This document shows positions 48,179 through 59,268 of a stretch of DNA of 64,000 nucleotides, one piece after another; position 1 is the stretch's first letter; each line of letters starts with the position of its first letter. The notes below the pieces were generated by a model. It was given only the letters and a program-made list of their open reading frames with translations, ran no database searches and had not been told where the DNA came from. Both the position numbers and the translations under genes were made by a program. Origin of the DNA: Buchnera aphidicola (Eriosoma lanigerum) (GTDB lineage Bacteria; Pseudomonadota; Gammaproteobacteria; Enterobacterales; Enterobacteriaceae); contig NZ_OZ060395.1 of NCBI RefSeq assembly GCF_964059125.1, positions 1 through 64,000 on the forward strand, in the 5' to 3' direction.

Positions 48179-49183
48179 ATGTTAAAAATACTTATAGTAG
48201 GAGCTAGTGGATATTCTGGTGTTGAATTAGTTTGTTATTTAAATAAACACGAACATGTTAATTCAATATCTTTAGCAGTTTCACATGATAGTAAAGACAT
48301 TGGGAAAAACATTTCTGATATTTATCCTTCTTTAAAAGGAAGAGTTAATCTTTATTTAGAATCAATCAATAAATTTATACATAGTAATAGTGTATTTCAT
48401 GCAGTATTTTTTGCTACTGATCATCTTGTCAGTTATAATTTAATTCCATTATTTATTTCTAAAGGTTGTGTAATATTTGATTTATCAGGAGCTTTTAGAT
48501 TAAAAAATTATAATAAATATCCTAAATATTATGGATTTATTCATGAACATTTAGATTTATTAAAAAATGCTATTTATTCACTACCAGAATGGAATTTTAA
48601 AGAAATTCAACAAGCTCAATTACTTGCTCTTCCAGGATGTTATGCAACATGTATTCAATTAGCTTTAAAACCATTAGTTATAAAACAGTTGTTATCTTGT
48701 TCTCATCGTCCCATTATAAATGCTATTAGTGGAGTGAGTGGGGCAGGTAGAAAAATTAGTATGATTAATAGTTTTTGCGAAGTAGATTTACAACCATATA
48801 ATATTTTTATCCATAAACATATTCCTGAAATTACTGAACAACTAGGTATTCCTATTGTATTTATTCCTCATTTAGGAGCATTTAATCGTGGTATTTTAGC
48901 AACTATTACTTGTGTATTAAAAGATAATATTCTGTTATCAGAGATAATTTCAATATTTACTCAATGTTATGAGAATTCTTCTTGTATTCGTTTATATCAT
49001 GATAGTATTCCAAAACTAAAATCAGTTTTAGGATTACCATTTTGTGATATTGGTTTTAAAAGTAATAAAAATTATTTAGTAATTGTTGTAACAGAAGACA
49101 ATTTATTAAAAGGAGCTGCTTCACAGGCAATACAATGTTTTAACATTCGTTTTGGTTTTGATGAAACTAAAACACTTATTTAA
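48179..49183 (+). CDS. argC: N-acetyl-gamma-glutamyl-phosphate reductase
   Basis: NADPH-dependent third step of arginine synthesis. The 334 residues equal E. coli. Nucleotide-binding GASGYSG is at residues 8-14 and the catalytic Cys154 sits in [17 protein letters not shown] is also conserved. AAAGGTG lies upstream of the ATG. First gene of argCBGH. Confidence 0.96.
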   Translation: MLKILIVGASGYSGVELVCYLNKHEHVNSISLAVSHDSKDIGKNISDIYPSLKGRVNLYLESINKFIHSNSVFHAVFFATDHLVSYNLIPLFISKGCVIFDLSGAFRLKNYNKYPKYYGFIHEHLDLLKNAIYSLPEWNFKEIQQAQLLALPGCYATCIQLALKPLVIKQLLSCSHRPIINAISGVSGAGRKISMINSFCEVDLQPYNIFIHKHIPEITEQLGIPIVFIPHLGAFNRGILATITCVLKDNILLSEIISIFTQCYENSSCIRLYHDSIPKLKSVLGLPFCDIGFKSNKNYLVIVVTEDNLLKGAASQAIQCFNIRFGFDETKTLI

Positions 49184-49205
49184 ATTCAATGAGTTTATTT
49201 TTATT

Positions 49206-49988
49206 ATGAATAGTTCGTTAATCATTAAGTTAGGCGGAGCTATATTAAATGATAATTTCGCAATAAAAAATTTTTTTAATATTTTATCGTCTTATCTTCA
49301 ATTACATAATCGTGATGTATTAATTGTACATGGAGGAGGTAAATTAATTGATCAAATGATGAAAAAGTTAGGATTTAAGATACATAAGATTAATGGATTA
49401 AGACAAACATTACGTGAACATATTAATATAATTACTGGAGTATTAGCAGGTACAGTAAATAAAACTATTTTGTCGTATGCAAAACAAACAAATATTAATG
49501 CAATTGGTTTATGTTTATCAGATGGAAATAGTATCAATGTTAAACAATTTAATGAAGAATTAGGATATGTAGGATTAGCCGAACCTGGATCAGATGTATT
49601 TTTAAAACAAATTCTTTCTAATAAATTTCTTCCTATTATTAGTTCTATTGGTATTACTGATTCTGGTGAGTTAATGAATGTTAATGCTGATTTAGCAGCA
49701 GCTGCTTTGGCAAAAACTTTAAATGCTAATTTACTTTTGTTATCTGATGTTAGTGCTATTTTAAATGGTAAAGGACAAAGAATTACATCAATAAATAATA
49801 TTGAAGCAGAAACATTAATTCAACAAGGAATTATTACTAATGGTATGATTGTTAAAGTACGAGCAGCATTAGATGTAGCATGTTCGTTAGGAAGACCTAT
49901 TGATATTGCTAGTTGGCAACAAATTTCACAATTAGAATTATTATTTCAAGGAGTATCAATAGGTACTCGAGTATTTCATACTAATTAA
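49206..49988 (+). CDS. argB: Acetylglutamate kinase
   Basis: Phosphorylates N-acetylglutamate, the second committed step of arginine synthesis. The ATG at 49206 ([11 protein letters not shown]) gives 260 residues (258 in E. coli). An earlier in-frame ATG inside argC adds 18 unmatched residues and is rejected. Family motifs: [37 protein letters not shown] and GMIVKVRAA. The feedback-sensitive N-terminal helix of arginine-inhibited kinases is absent, as in E. coli. Confidence 0.95.
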   Translation: MNSSLIIKLGGAILNDNFAIKNFFNILSSYLQLHNRDVLIVHGGGKLIDQMMKKLGFKIHKINGLRQTLREHINIITGVLAGTVNKTILSYAKQTNINAIGLCLSDGNSINVKQFNEELGYVGLAEPGSDVFLKQILSNKFLPIISSIGITDSGELMNVNADLAAAALAKTLNANLLLLSDVSAILNGKGQRITSINNIEAETLIQQGIITNGMIVKVRAALDVACSLGRPIDIASWQQISQLELLFQGVSIGTRVFHTN

Positions 49989-50014
49989 TATATAATGTTA
50001 AAGGTAGTAATTAA

Positions 50015-51241
50015 ATGAATAAAAAATTATTAAATAAAGTTGTATTAGCTTATTCTGGTGGTTTAGATACTTCTGCTATTATACCCTGGATTAAAGAAAA
50101 TTATAATTTACAAGTTGTTGCTTTTATTGCTAATGTAGGTCAAGAACAAATAGAATTAGAAGGAATTGAAAAAAAAGCTTTAGATTCAGGTGCTGATGAA
50201 GTTTATTTATTAGATCTTAGAGAAGAACTATTAAATAGTTATATATATCCAGTAATACAAACAGGAGCAATGTATGAAGGGAATTATTTATTAGGTACAA
50301 GTATGGCTCGTCCTATTATAGCTAAATCTCAAGTTGAATTAGCTATAAAATTAAAAGCTAAATTTTTATGTCATGGATCGACAGGGAAAGGAAATGATCA
50401 AGTTAGATTTGAAATGGTTTATGCAGCATTAGGACCTCAATTACAAGTAATTGCTCCTTGGAGAGAATGGAATTTTCATTCTCGTGAAGATTTATTATCA
50501 TATTTAAAGTTGAAAAATATACCAACAACAGCTACTGCAGAAAAAATATATAGTAGAGATTCCAATATTTGGCATACTTCTACTGAAGGTGGAAGATTAG
50601 AAGAAACTTGGAACAATACAACTATGGATTGTTGGATACGAACTGTAGATCCTATTTTAGCTCCTAATGAACCAGAATATCTGACTATTCATGTTAATCA
50701 TGGTAAAGTAAATTCTATTAATCATACTGAAATGGATTCCCTACAGTGTTTAGAATTATTAAATAAAATTGGTTCTAAACATGGTATTGGTAGAATTGAT
50801 ATTGTAGAAAATAGATTAGTTGGAATTAAATCTAGAGGATGTTATGAAACACCTGGAGGAACTATTATTATGAAAGTTATACGTGCTATTGAAGAATTAG
50901 TATTAGATAGAGAAAGTATGAAATGGAGATTAAAATTAGGTTTAGATATGTCTTATATTATTTATGATGGATGTTGGTTTTCTCCGTATCGTGAATCATT
51001 GCAAGCAGCTTCAGAAGTATTAGTAAAATTAATAACAGGAGAGGTAAAATTACAATTATATAAAGGATCTATTACAATTTTACAAAAGAAATCAATTCAT
51101 TCATTATATTCTAAAGCATTTTCTACATTTGAACATGATGAACAATATACTCATTCTGATGCTTCTGGTTTTATTCGTTTAACTTCTTTATCCACTCGAA
51201 TTAGAGCAATAAAATCTAATCAATTGAATAACAATCATTAA
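50015..51241 (+). CDS. argG: Argininosuccinate synthase
   Basis: Joins citrulline and aspartate using ATP. The 408 residues belong to the common approximately 400-residue class, not the longer 447-residue E. coli type; this is also the type known in Buchnera, and its neighbour is argH, not the isolated argG locus of E. coli. The PP-loop AYSGGLDTS is at residues 12-20, and STGKGNDQVRFE and STEGGRLEE follow. AAGGTAG lies 7 nt before the ATG. Confidence 0.96.
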   Translation: MNKKLLNKVVLAYSGGLDTSAIIPWIKENYNLQVVAFIANVGQEQIELEGIEKKALDSGADEVYLLDLREELLNSYIYPVIQTGAMYEGNYLLGTSMARPIIAKSQVELAIKLKAKFLCHGSTGKGNDQVRFEMVYAALGPQLQVIAPWREWNFHSREDLLSYLKLKNIPTTATAEKIYSRDSNIWHTSTEGGRLEETWNNTTMDCWIRTVDPILAPNEPEYLTIHVNHGKVNSINHTEMDSLQCLELLNKIGSKHGIGRIDIVENRLVGIKSRGCYETPGGTIIMKVIRAIEELVLDRESMKWRLKLGLDMSYIIYDGCWFSPYRESLQAASEVLVKLITGEVKLQLYKGSITILQKKSIHSLYSKAFSTFEHDEQYTHSDASGFIRLTSLSTRIRAIKSNQLNNNH

Positions 51242-51294
51242 ACATTTTATTGCTTTGAACATCTATAAAATTCACTTTTTTTTTTGGAGTAATA

Positions 51295-52674
51295 ATGGTG
51301 CTATGGGGAGGAAGATTTTTTAAAAAATCTGATAATTTTTTTAAAAAATTTAATAGTTCTTTATATTTTGATTATAATTTAGCTAAACAAGATATTTTAG
51401 GATCTATTGCTTGGTCAAAAGCTATCTTAAGTAGTAATATAATTACATATGATGAACAACAAATGATTGAAAGAGAATTAATTAATTTATTAGAAAAAGT
51501 TACAAAAGAACCAAGTATAATTTTATCTAGTGATGTAGAAGATATTCATAGTTGGGTGGAAAAACAATTAGTAGATAAATTAGGTGCATTAGCTAAAAAA
51601 TTACATACTGGTAGGAGTCGTAATGATCAAGTAACTACTGATTTAAAGTTATGGTGTAAATCTCAAGTAATAATATTAATGGATGAATTAACCAATTTAG
51701 AAAAAAAATTGATATTAGTAGCAGAAAAAACAATTGATGTAATTATGCCAGGATATACTCATTTACAAAGAGCACAACCAATTACATTCGCTCATTGGTG
51801 TTTAGCATATCTAGAAATGTTAAAAAGAGATAAAAGTAGATTAGAAGATGCATATCAAAGAATGGATGTTAATCCTTTAGGATCTGGTGCACTTTCAGGA
51901 ACTACTTGGAACATCGATCGTGAAAAGATATCTTGTTTATTAGGTTTTACTAATACTTCTAATAATAGTTTAGATAGTGTAGGAGATAGAGATTATGTTA
52001 TTGAACTAATATCGGTAGCTTCTATTAGTATGATGCATTTATCTCGGTTTTCTGAAGATTTAATTTTTTTTAATTCAGGAGAAGCTAATTTTATTGAATT
52101 ATCTGATGATGTTACTTCTGGATCTTCTTTAATGCCACAGAAAAAAAACCCTGATTCTTTAGAATTAATTCGTGGAAAATGTGCACGAGTATATGGTTCA
52201 TTAGTTCAAATATTAGTATTATTAAAAAGTTTACCGTTATCTTATAATAAAGATATGCAAGAAGATAAAGAAGGATTATTTGATGCTTTATATACATGGA
52301 ATAATTGTGTACAAATGTCTGGATTAATTTTAGATACAATTAAAGTTAAAAAGAAAAATTGTTATTCTGCAGCTCAACTTGGATATAGTAATGCCACTGA
52401 ATTAGCTGATTATTTAGTTACAAAAAATATTCCATTTAGGGAAGCTCATTATATTGTTGGTCAAATTGTATTAGAAGCAATTAATAAAAATGTTTCTTTA
52501 GAACAATTAGATTTATGTACGTTTCAAAAGTATCACACTGTAATCGAAAAAGATGTGTATAAAATACTAAGTTTAGAGTCTTGTATTAATAAACGTAATT
52601 CTCAAGGTGGTGTTTCATTTTTACGAACAAAAAAAGTTATTGAAAATGAAAAAATTAGATTAAATTTAACTTAA
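51295..52674 (+). CDS. argH: Argininosuccinate lyase
   Basis: Last step of arginine synthesis, releasing fumarate. The 459 residues (457 in E. coli) contain [20 protein letters not shown] and the superfamily signature [12 protein letters not shown] with its catalytic serine. GGAG lies 5 nt before the ATG. Last gene of argCBGH, followed by a hairpin. Confidence 0.97.
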   Translation: MVLWGGRFFKKSDNFFKKFNSSLYFDYNLAKQDILGSIAWSKAILSSNIITYDEQQMIERELINLLEKVTKEPSIILSSDVEDIHSWVEKQLVDKLGALAKKLHTGRSRNDQVTTDLKLWCKSQVIILMDELTNLEKKLILVAEKTIDVIMPGYTHLQRAQPITFAHWCLAYLEMLKRDKSRLEDAYQRMDVNPLGSGALSGTTWNIDREKISCLLGFTNTSNNSLDSVGDRDYVIELISVASISMMHLSRFSEDLIFFNSGEANFIELSDDVTSGSSLMPQKKNPDSLELIRGKCARVYGSLVQILVLLKSLPLSYNKDMQEDKEGLFDALYTWNNCVQMSGLILDTIKVKKKNCYSAAQLGYSNATELADYLVTKNIPFREAHYIVGQIVLEAINKNVSLEQLDLCTFQKYHTVIEKDVYKILSLESCINKRNSQGGVSFLRTKKVIENEKIRLNLT

Positions 52675-52715
52675 TTTACATAATTAATGAACAAATAACA
52701 TTTTATTTATGAAAT

Positions 52716-52752
52716 ATACTATATACAATATTTTTAATGTTGTATATAGTAT
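52716..52752 (+). terminator. Hairpin after argH
   Basis: ATACTATATACAA (52716-52728) pairs exactly with TTGTATATAGTAT (52740-52752) around an 11-nt loop, 41 nt after the argH stop. It is AT-rich with no clear T tract; probable terminator. Confidence 0.55.
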
Positions 52753-53861
52753 GTTTGTAATATTAATTATATTGCATATATATTATATATTGATATAAAA
52801 TTTTATTTTTTTTTAATATAAATTTTATATATATATTTGAAAATAAACAATTATATTTTATATTATTTTTAAAATATTTTTTTTTAAATTTATGTATTAC
52901 ATATAATTATATTTTATTTATATTAGAATTCATTTAATTATTATTAGTAATTTAATTTATTAATTTTTAAAAAAATTTAGGTAAACTTTTATGCAAAACA
53001 TTGTTACTAATTAAAATTATTTTAGGTAAACATTGTAACATTTGTATTTAAAATAAATTATGTTTTTATTAAAATAAAATTTATTTTATATAAATATATT
53101 TATAATAATATTAATGATTTATAATTCAATATGATTCACTTTAATTTAAAATTAATATCATTTTTTTTTATACATATATTAATAATAAAAATTATATATT
53201 ACTATGATATTGATAAATTAATAATATATTTAAATTATAAAAATATACTTAATTAGATATATGTTAATGTATTATTTTTATATCTTTAACGATTGTATTA
53301 TATTAAATTTAATTAAAAATTGGATTTTTTAATCATCATATTATTTAATTTTCTATATTTATTAAATAGTATGATATTAAATAATTTTATGTCATATTTT
53401 TTTTTAAATAAAATAATAATTTTAAAATAAATTAAAATTTTAATATAAATAATTTTAAATAAGTATTAATTTTAATTATGAAAATAATGATATTATTACA
53501 ATAGTAATATATATATAAAATATATTATTTAAATATAATAATTTTATTAATTTAAGATTTATTTTTATATATATATCATTATGATAAATAAATAAAAAAT
53601 ATTTTCATATATAATATTTAAATGTTTGGTTTATATTTTATAGTATTATATACATAATATTATTTTTTAATATAAGTAAAGTTACTAGAATTATTATTGA
53701 AATAAATTTACAAATGATTTTTATTAAAAATAAGAACAAATGATAATATATATATTTATATAAATAACATTAATTGACTTTAATATTATAAATTATTTGT
53801 AATATGAACATGATTGATACATTAAATATTTATATTTTCCTGTTATTAAGAGAGAATAATA
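52753..53861. other. Longest gene-free stretch, between argH and cysE
   Basis: 1109 bp, almost pure A and T, dense with stops in all frames. In E. coli cysE is preceded by gpsA, secB, grxC and yibN, and some Buchnera keep a few of these; the size suggests decayed genes, but no recognisable peptide remains. TTTAGGTAAAC with a nearby CATTGT occurs twice (about 52976-53004 and 53021-53038). A promoter for cysE is at 53774-53803. Confidence 0.55.
53774..53803 (+). promoter_or_regulatory. Putative sigma-70 promoter of cysE
   Basis: TTGACT (53774-53779), an 18-nt spacer and TGTAAT (53798-53803), about 58 nt before the cysE start. It is one of the better promoter matches in the window, because TTGACT is not expected often in this composition. 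Confidence 0.5.
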
Positions 53862-54710
53862 ATGTTTAAAACATTAGATATGCTTTGGTCTACAATAGTT
53901 AATGAAACTCAATTTTTATTAAAAAAAGAATCGTTCTTATTTCGTTTTTATTATAAAAATATCTTACAACATCATAATTTAACTGAATCAATAATTTTTA
54001 TTTTATCGAAAAAATTATCAAATCCTATGATTTCAGATAACTTTTTATATAAGATTTTTAATCAATGTTATTTATCTAACCCTATCATGATTGAATTTGC
54101 TAGTAGAGATATTCAAGCTATTTATAACAAAGATCCTGCAGTTAACCATTATGTAATTCCACTATTGTATTTTAAAGGTTTTCATGCATTACAAGGTTAT
54201 AGAATTAGTAATTACTTTTGGAAAAAAAATAAAAAATCTTTAGCATTATATTTACAAAATCAAATTTCTACTTTAATGGCGGTAGATATTCATCCTGCTG
54301 CAACAATTGGTTCTGGAATTATGTTTGACCATGCTACTGGTATTGTAATAGGAGAAACAGTAATTATCGAAGATAATGTTTCTATTTTGCAATCAGTAAC
54401 GTTAGGTGGAACAGGAAAACAGACAGTAGTAGGTAATCGTCGTCATCCAAGAATTCGATCTAAAGTCATTATAGGAGCTGGAGCTAAAGTTTTAGGAAAT
54501 ATTGAAGTTGGTTATGGAGCAAAAATAGGAGCAGGAGCGGTAGTATTAAATTCAGTTCCAGAATACTCAACAGTAGTTGGAGTACCTGCTAAAATTGTTA
54601 ATCAAGATCGTATTAGTATGCTATTGTATAAAACAGATCTTCATAATACTAATAAGATGCGTCATAGTAAAATTATAGAAAATGAATTTGAATATGGATC
54701 TGGAATTTAA
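53862..54710 (+). CDS. cysE: Serine O-acetyltransferase
   Basis: First step of cysteine synthesis, acetylating serine. The 282 residues (273 in E. coli) have an N-terminal helical domain and a left-handed hexapeptide beta-helix. Catalytic Asp156-His157 in DHATG and His195 in RRHPRI are present. The loop TGKQTVVGNRRHP is slightly longer than in E. coli. The C-terminal tail FEYGSGI, which closes over the site during cysteine feedback inhibition in E. coli, is retained. GAGAGAAT precedes the ATG. Confidence 0.95.
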   Translation: MFKTLDMLWSTIVNETQFLLKKESFLFRFYYKNILQHHNLTESIIFILSKKLSNPMISDNFLYKIFNQCYLSNPIMIEFASRDIQAIYNKDPAVNHYVIPLLYFKGFHALQGYRISNYFWKKNKKSLALYLQNQISTLMAVDIHPAATIGSGIMFDHATGIVIGETVIIEDNVSILQSVTLGGTGKQTVVGNRRHPRIRSKVIIGAGAKVLGNIEVGYGAKIGAGAVVLNSVPEYSTVVGVPAKIVNQDRISMLLYKTDLHNTNKMRHSKIIENEFEYGSGI

Positions 54711-54826
54711 ATTTGTTAATAGTTTTATTATTGTATAAATAATTATAATAATAACATTAAAATAATATATATTAATTGTATTTTTAGTAAATATTATTTT
54801 TATAAATAAATATTTTTAATGAGTAG

Positions 54827-54858
54827 AAAAAGCTTCCAAAAAAATAAAGGAAGCTTTT
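54827..54858. terminator. Bidirectional terminator between convergent cysE and rpoD
   Basis: AAAAGCTTCC (54828-54837) pairs with GGAAGCTTTT (54849-54858), with runs of T on the exit side in both directions. It serves cysE on the plus strand and rpoD on the minus strand. Confidence 0.85.
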
Positions 54859-54904
54859 ATTTCTATTGTATTAGAATATAAATTTAAATAAATACAATTT
54901 AAAA

Positions 54905-56737
54905 TTACTCATCTAAAAAATTTCTTAATATTTCTGATCTACTAGGATGTCTTAATTTTCGTAATGCTTTAGCTTCAATTTGACGGATTCGTTCACGAGT
55001 AACATCAAACTGTTTACCTACTTCCTCTAAGGTATGATCAGAATTCATATCAATACCAAATCTCATTCTTAGTACTTTAGCTTCTCTTGGAGTTAATCCA
55101 GCTAATACGTTATGAGTAGCAGAACGAAGACTTTCTGATGTAGCTGAGTCTAATGGTAACTCTAAAGTAGTATCTTCAATAAAATCTCCTAAATGAGAAT
55201 CTTCTTCATCACCAATAGGAGTTTCCATGGATATAGGTTCTTTCGCTATTTTTAAAACTTTTCTTATTTTATCTTCTGGAATAAGCATTTTTTCTGATAA
55301 TTCCTCAGGAGTAGGTTCTCTTCCAATTGTTTGCAACATTTGTCTAGAAATACGATTAAGTTTATTAATTGTTTCTATCATATGAACTGGAATTCTAATA
55401 GTTCTAGCTTGATCTGCTATAGATCGTGTAATTGCTTGTCGAATCCACCAAGTAGCATATGTTGAAAATTTATATCCACGACGATATTCAAATTTATCTA
55501 CTGCTTTCATTAATCCTATATTTCCTTCCTGAATTAAATCTAAAAATTGTAATCCTCTATTAGTATATTTTTTTGCAATAGAGATTACTAATCTTAAATT
55601 AGCTTCTACCATTTCTTTTTTAGCTCGTTTTGCTTTAGCTTCTCCAATAGACATTCTTCTATTAATATCTTTAACTTGTTCAATAGTAAGTCCTGTTTCT
55701 TGCTCTACTTCCGTTAATTTTTTTAAACTATTATGAATTGATTCTTGAAAATGTAATAATTTTTCTGACCAGTTTTTATTCATTTTTTTAACTTGATTAA
55801 ACCAATTTTTATTAGTTTCAGATTTGCTAAAAATATGAATAAATTTTTTTTTAGGAATTTGACATTTTTCTACAAATAATCTCATGACATATCTTTCTTG
55901 CACACGAACACGTTCCATCATATTTCGCATGTTATTTACTAAATAATCAAATTGTTTAGGAACTAATCGAAATTGTTTAAATATTTCTGAAAGATTATGA
56001 ATTTCTAATAAAACGTCTTTATGAGTTCGATTTTTATTTTTTATAGCTTTTGTAGTAGCGAAGTATTGATTTCTTAATGCAGAAAATTTTTCATGAGCTA
56101 GTATAGGATCAATATTATGATCTTCATCTACATGATTTTCTTCTTGTTGTTCATCATGTTGTATCTTTTCTTCATCTAGTTCTGATTCAATATTTATTAT
56201 AGATGGAGAAATAGTTTCTTCTGCGTTAGGATCTATAAATCCTATTATTAAATCTGATAATTGTATATCTCCAGATTCAACTCGATCATATTGTTTTAAT
56301 AAATAAGTAATAGCTTCTGGATATTCTGCTACAGAACATTGTACCTGATTAATTCCTTCTTCAATTCTTTTAGCTATATCAATTTCACCTTCTCTAGTAA
56401 GTAATTCAACTGATCCCATTTCTCTCATATACATACGAACAGGATCAGTAGTTCTACCTAGTTCTGTTTCTACACTAGATAATACTTGTGCTACTGCTTC
56501 AACTGCATCTTCATCTGTATTGGTACTATTTTCATTTAAAATTAAATCATCAGCATCGGGTGCTTCTTCTACCACCTGAATTCCCATATCGTTAATCATT
56601 TGTATAATATCTTCAATTTGATCAGAATCAACAATATCTTCTGGAAGATGATCGTTAACTTCAGAATAAGTCAGATAACCTTGTTCTTTTCCATGAGTAA
56701 CTAGTAATTTTAATTGTGATTGTGGATTATGCTCCAT
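54905..56737 (-). CDS. rpoD: RNA polymerase primary sigma factor (sigma-70)
   Basis: Housekeeping sigma factor. The 610 residues (613 in E. coli) begin [20 protein letters not shown] (region 1.1). Region 2 ([31 protein letters not shown]) and the region 4 helix-turn-helix ([17 protein letters not shown]) are nearly identical to E. coli. The non-conserved region is kept but diverged. Last gene of the rpsU-dnaG-rpoD macromolecular synthesis operon. Confidence 0.98.
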   Translation of the reverse strand: MEHNPQSQLKLLVTHGKEQGYLTYSEVNDHLPEDIVDSDQIEDIIQMINDMGIQVVEEAPDADDLILNENSTNTDEDAVEAVAQVLSSVETELGRTTDPVRMYMREMGSVELLTREGEIDIAKRIEEGINQVQCSVAEYPEAITYLLKQYDRVESGDIQLSDLIIGFIDPNAEETISPSIINIESELDEEKIQHDEQQEENHVDEDHNIDPILAHEKFSALRNQYFATTKAIKNKNRTHKDVLLEIHNLSEIFKQFRLVPKQFDYLVNNMRNMMERVRVQERYVMRLFVEKCQIPKKKFIHIFSKSETNKNWFNQVKKMNKNWSEKLLHFQESIHNSLKKLTEVEQETGLTIEQVKDINRRMSIGEAKAKRAKKEMVEANLRLVISIAKKYTNRGLQFLDLIQEGNIGLMKAVDKFEYRRGYKFSTYATWWIRQAITRSIADQARTIRIPVHMIETINKLNRISRQMLQTIGREPTPEELSEKMLIPEDKIRKVLKIAKEPISMETPIGDEEDSHLGDFIEDTTLELPLDSATSESLRSATHNVLAGLTPREAKVLRMRFGIDMNSDHTLEEVGKQFDVTRERIRQIEAKALRKLRHPSRSEILRNFLDE

Positions 56738-56948
56738 AAGACGATATCCATACTGCAGTTAATTAATATTAAATTAATTACAATAGTAATTAATTTATGA
56801 GTTAGTTATATAAATGTATTGAGTAATTTTAATATTTTTTTTTATAATATTTTATATTATAAATATATTGATATATAATTAATATTACTTTTTTTAACAT
56901 GTTATAGAACTAAATTAGTATTTAAATTAATAAAATTAGTAATAATTT

Positions 56949-58691
56949 TTATTTTTGTGATAAAGAAACAGTAATTGACCATAATTCTTTTTTTTCATTT
57001 TTATTTAATCCTTGGTTTTTTTCTTTCATAATAAGATTATAATATTGTTTTTCTAACTTTTGATTATATATCATGGTTAATGAATCTAAAAACACGTTTT
57101 TAATTTTTTCTTTGATGATCATGTGATCCCATATAGTTAATTTTTTCAGAATATTTTCTATTTTACTATTTCTATATAATTCTAATATTTGACCAGTTTT
57201 ATATTTTGGATTACTTATACAAGTTTTAAATAAATCTAAAAATATATCAAATCCTTTAATATTAAATTTAATTATAGTTATTTTTTTTGGAACGAATTTT
57301 GATAGTTTTGGATTTTGTATTAATAATCCAATTATTGTACGCATGGGTGTATGTTTTATTTTTATATTAAGATTTTTTTTATGTTGTTGAAGGAATAATG
57401 AGTTTAGTTGTTCTATATTTAAAATTCCTAATTGTAGTCCTAATTTTTGATGCAAATATGTTCTCATTATTTTTCCTGGAATTAAATTAATTAAAGGAAT
57501 AATTAATGAACTAAAATAAGATTTTTTTTCAATAGAAGATAAGTCTGCATTATGTAATAATTTTAAAAATAAAAATTCTGAAGCATTCATGGCATTATTA
57601 ATTCTGTTTTGAAAAGAAATTGTTCCTTCTTGTTGAATAATTGTATCGGGATCTGTATTATTGGGTAAAAAAATAAATTTTATACTTTTATGATCTTGTA
57701 AGTAAGGTAAAGATAGTTTTAATGATGTCCAAGAAGCTATTTTTCCAGCTTTATCTCCATCATAACAATAAATAATATTATCAGTTATACGAAAAATTAA
57801 TTTTATTTGTTCTGTTGTAATAGTGCTACCAAGTATAGCTACAACATAATTAATTTTAAATTGAGTAAGCATAACTACATCTATATATCCTTCAACCACA
57901 ATAATTCTATTTGGTTTTAAATTTTTTTTAATTAATTCATATATTCCATATATTTGTTTGCTTTTTTTAAAGATAAAACTTTCGGAAGAATTTAAATATT
58001 TTGGATTAGATTGAGGATAAATTGCTCTTCCTCCAAATCCATTGATTCTTCCATTTCTATCTCGAATAGGAAAAATAATACGATTTCTAAAATGATCGTA
58101 TGTTCTTCCTCGAGAATCTTTAATAATTAATCCTAATTTAATTAGAATATTGTATTGTTTTGTATTAGAACTAAAATATTTAGCAATATTATTAGATTTA
58201 TTTCCAGAAAATCCAATAGAAAATTCTTCTATTGTTTTTTTTTTAATTCCTCTTTGAATCAAATATTGATAAGAAGTAGTATTATTTGATTGTAATAATT
58301 GATCATAATATATATTACAAATTTTTTTTAATATTTGATGTGAGTAGTACATATGAAAGAGTACATTATTGTTTACTGGATTTATAGATTTATTAGGAAT
58401 ACTTAATCCATGTAACAAAGATAATTCTTCAATAGTTTCTATAAAATTTAATTGTTCATAATTCATTAAAAAATCAATGGCATTACCATGTGCTTGACAT
58501 CCAAAACAGTGGTAAAATTGTTTTATATCGTTTACTACAAAAGATGGAGTTTTTTCATTATGAAAAGGACATAATGACTTATAGTTATTTCCATTTTTTT
58601 TTAATGATAATTTAGATCCAATTAAATCGATTATATTTGTTCGAGCTAATAATTCATTAATAAATTCTTGTGGTATTTTCCATTGATGCAT
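56949..58691 (-). CDS. dnaG: DNA primase
   Basis: Makes RNA primers at the fork. The 580 residues (581 in E. coli) have the zinc site Cys41-His44...Cys62-Cys65 (CPFH...CFGC), the TOPRIM motif VVEGYIDVV with CYDGDKAG, and a C-terminal helicase-binding domain that is recognisable but diverged. It is separated from rpsU by 81 bp holding a hairpin, and from rpoD by 211 bp. Confidence 0.96.
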   Translation of the reverse strand: MHQWKIPQEFINELLARTNIIDLIGSKLSLKKNGNNYKSLCPFHNEKTPSFVVNDIKQFYHCFGCQAHGNAIDFLMNYEQLNFIETIEELSLLHGLSIPNKSINPVNNNVLFHMYYSHQILKKICNIYYDQLLQSNNTTSYQYLIQRGIKKKTIEEFSIGFSGNKSNNIAKYFSSNTKQYNILIKLGLIIKDSRGRTYDHFRNRIIFPIRDRNGRINGFGGRAIYPQSNPKYLNSSESFIFKKSKQIYGIYELIKKNLKPNRIIVVEGYIDVVMLTQFKINYVVAILGSTITTEQIKLIFRITDNIIYCYDGDKAGKIASWTSLKLSLPYLQDHKSIKFIFLPNNTDPDTIIQQEGTISFQNRINNAMNASEFLFLKLLHNADLSSIEKKSYFSSLIIPLINLIPGKIMRTYLHQKLGLQLGILNIEQLNSLFLQQHKKNLNIKIKHTPMRTIIGLLIQNPKLSKFVPKKITIIKFNIKGFDIFLDLFKTCISNPKYKTGQILELYRNSKIENILKKLTIWDHMIIKEKIKNVFLDSLTMIYNQKLEKQYYNLIMKEKNQGLNKNEKKELWSITVSLSQK

Positions 58692-58712
58692 GTTTATATT
58701 TATATAAAGTAT

Positions 58713-58741
58713 AAGACCGAATGAAATATAAACTCGGTCTT
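58713..58741 (-). terminator. Attenuating terminator between rpsU and dnaG
   Basis: AAGACCGA (58713-58720) pairs with TCGGTCTT (58734-58741) around a 13-nt loop. E. coli has a partial terminator at the same point of this operon that keeps primase scarce relative to S21; this looks like the conserved counterpart. Confidence 0.7.
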
Positions 58742-58772
58742 GAGATAATGATTATAATAAAATTATAAAATA

Positions 58773-58988
58773 TTAATACATTCGTATATTTCGAGCATTT
58801 TCTCGAGTTAATTTTTTAGTAAGACGTTTTATTGCTGATGCTTTTGCTCTTTTTCTTTCTGTTGTAGGTTTTTCATAAAATTCTCTTCTTCTAATTTCTG
58901 CTAAAATACCTGCTTTTTCGCAAGATCTCTTAAATCTTCTCAAAGCTACATCAAACGGTTCATTTTCACGAACTTTAATAATAGGCAT
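58773..58988 (-). CDS. rpsU: 30S ribosomal protein S21
   Basis: 71-residue basic protein that helps initiation on the 30S subunit; same length as E. coli. It begins [20 protein letters not shown] and ends in an Arg/Lys-rich tail. First gene of the macromolecular synthesis operon, divergent from tsaD. Confidence 0.97.
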   Translation of the reverse strand: MPIIKVRENEPFDVALRRFKRSCEKAGILAEIRRREFYEKPTTERKRAKASAIKRLTKKLTRENARNIRMY

Positions 58989-59111
58989 AATAATATAGAC
59001 CTTAAAATAATAATTAGTAATATCAATATTGTATTAAATTAAAATAATGATGTTTATCATATCGTATATCTATTTTAAATATATAAAATATATTAATACG
59101 AGTTTGATTGT

Positions 59112-59131
59112 AAAAAAAAAAAAAAAAAAAA
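59112..59131. repeat. Twenty-base poly-A tract between rpsU and tsaD
   Basis: Uninterrupted run of 20 A on the plus strand in the divergent promoter interval. The tract is long even for this composition and prone to slippage, so its length is uncertain. Confidence 0.9.
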
Positions 59132-59268
59132 TAAAATAGATTGTGAATCAATAATTTGTATTTTCATTATATAGTATTTATTAATATGTTAATATACTTG
59201 ATTTACTAGAATAATAGTAATTGTTTATTATTTAATTTTATTATATTACTACATATTAGGAAGATTCA

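Noticed and set aside
52981..53040. Short direct repeats as a CRISPR or iteron array
   Set aside because: Only two imperfect copies of about 11 nt plus a shared CATTGT; no regular spacing and no associated genes.
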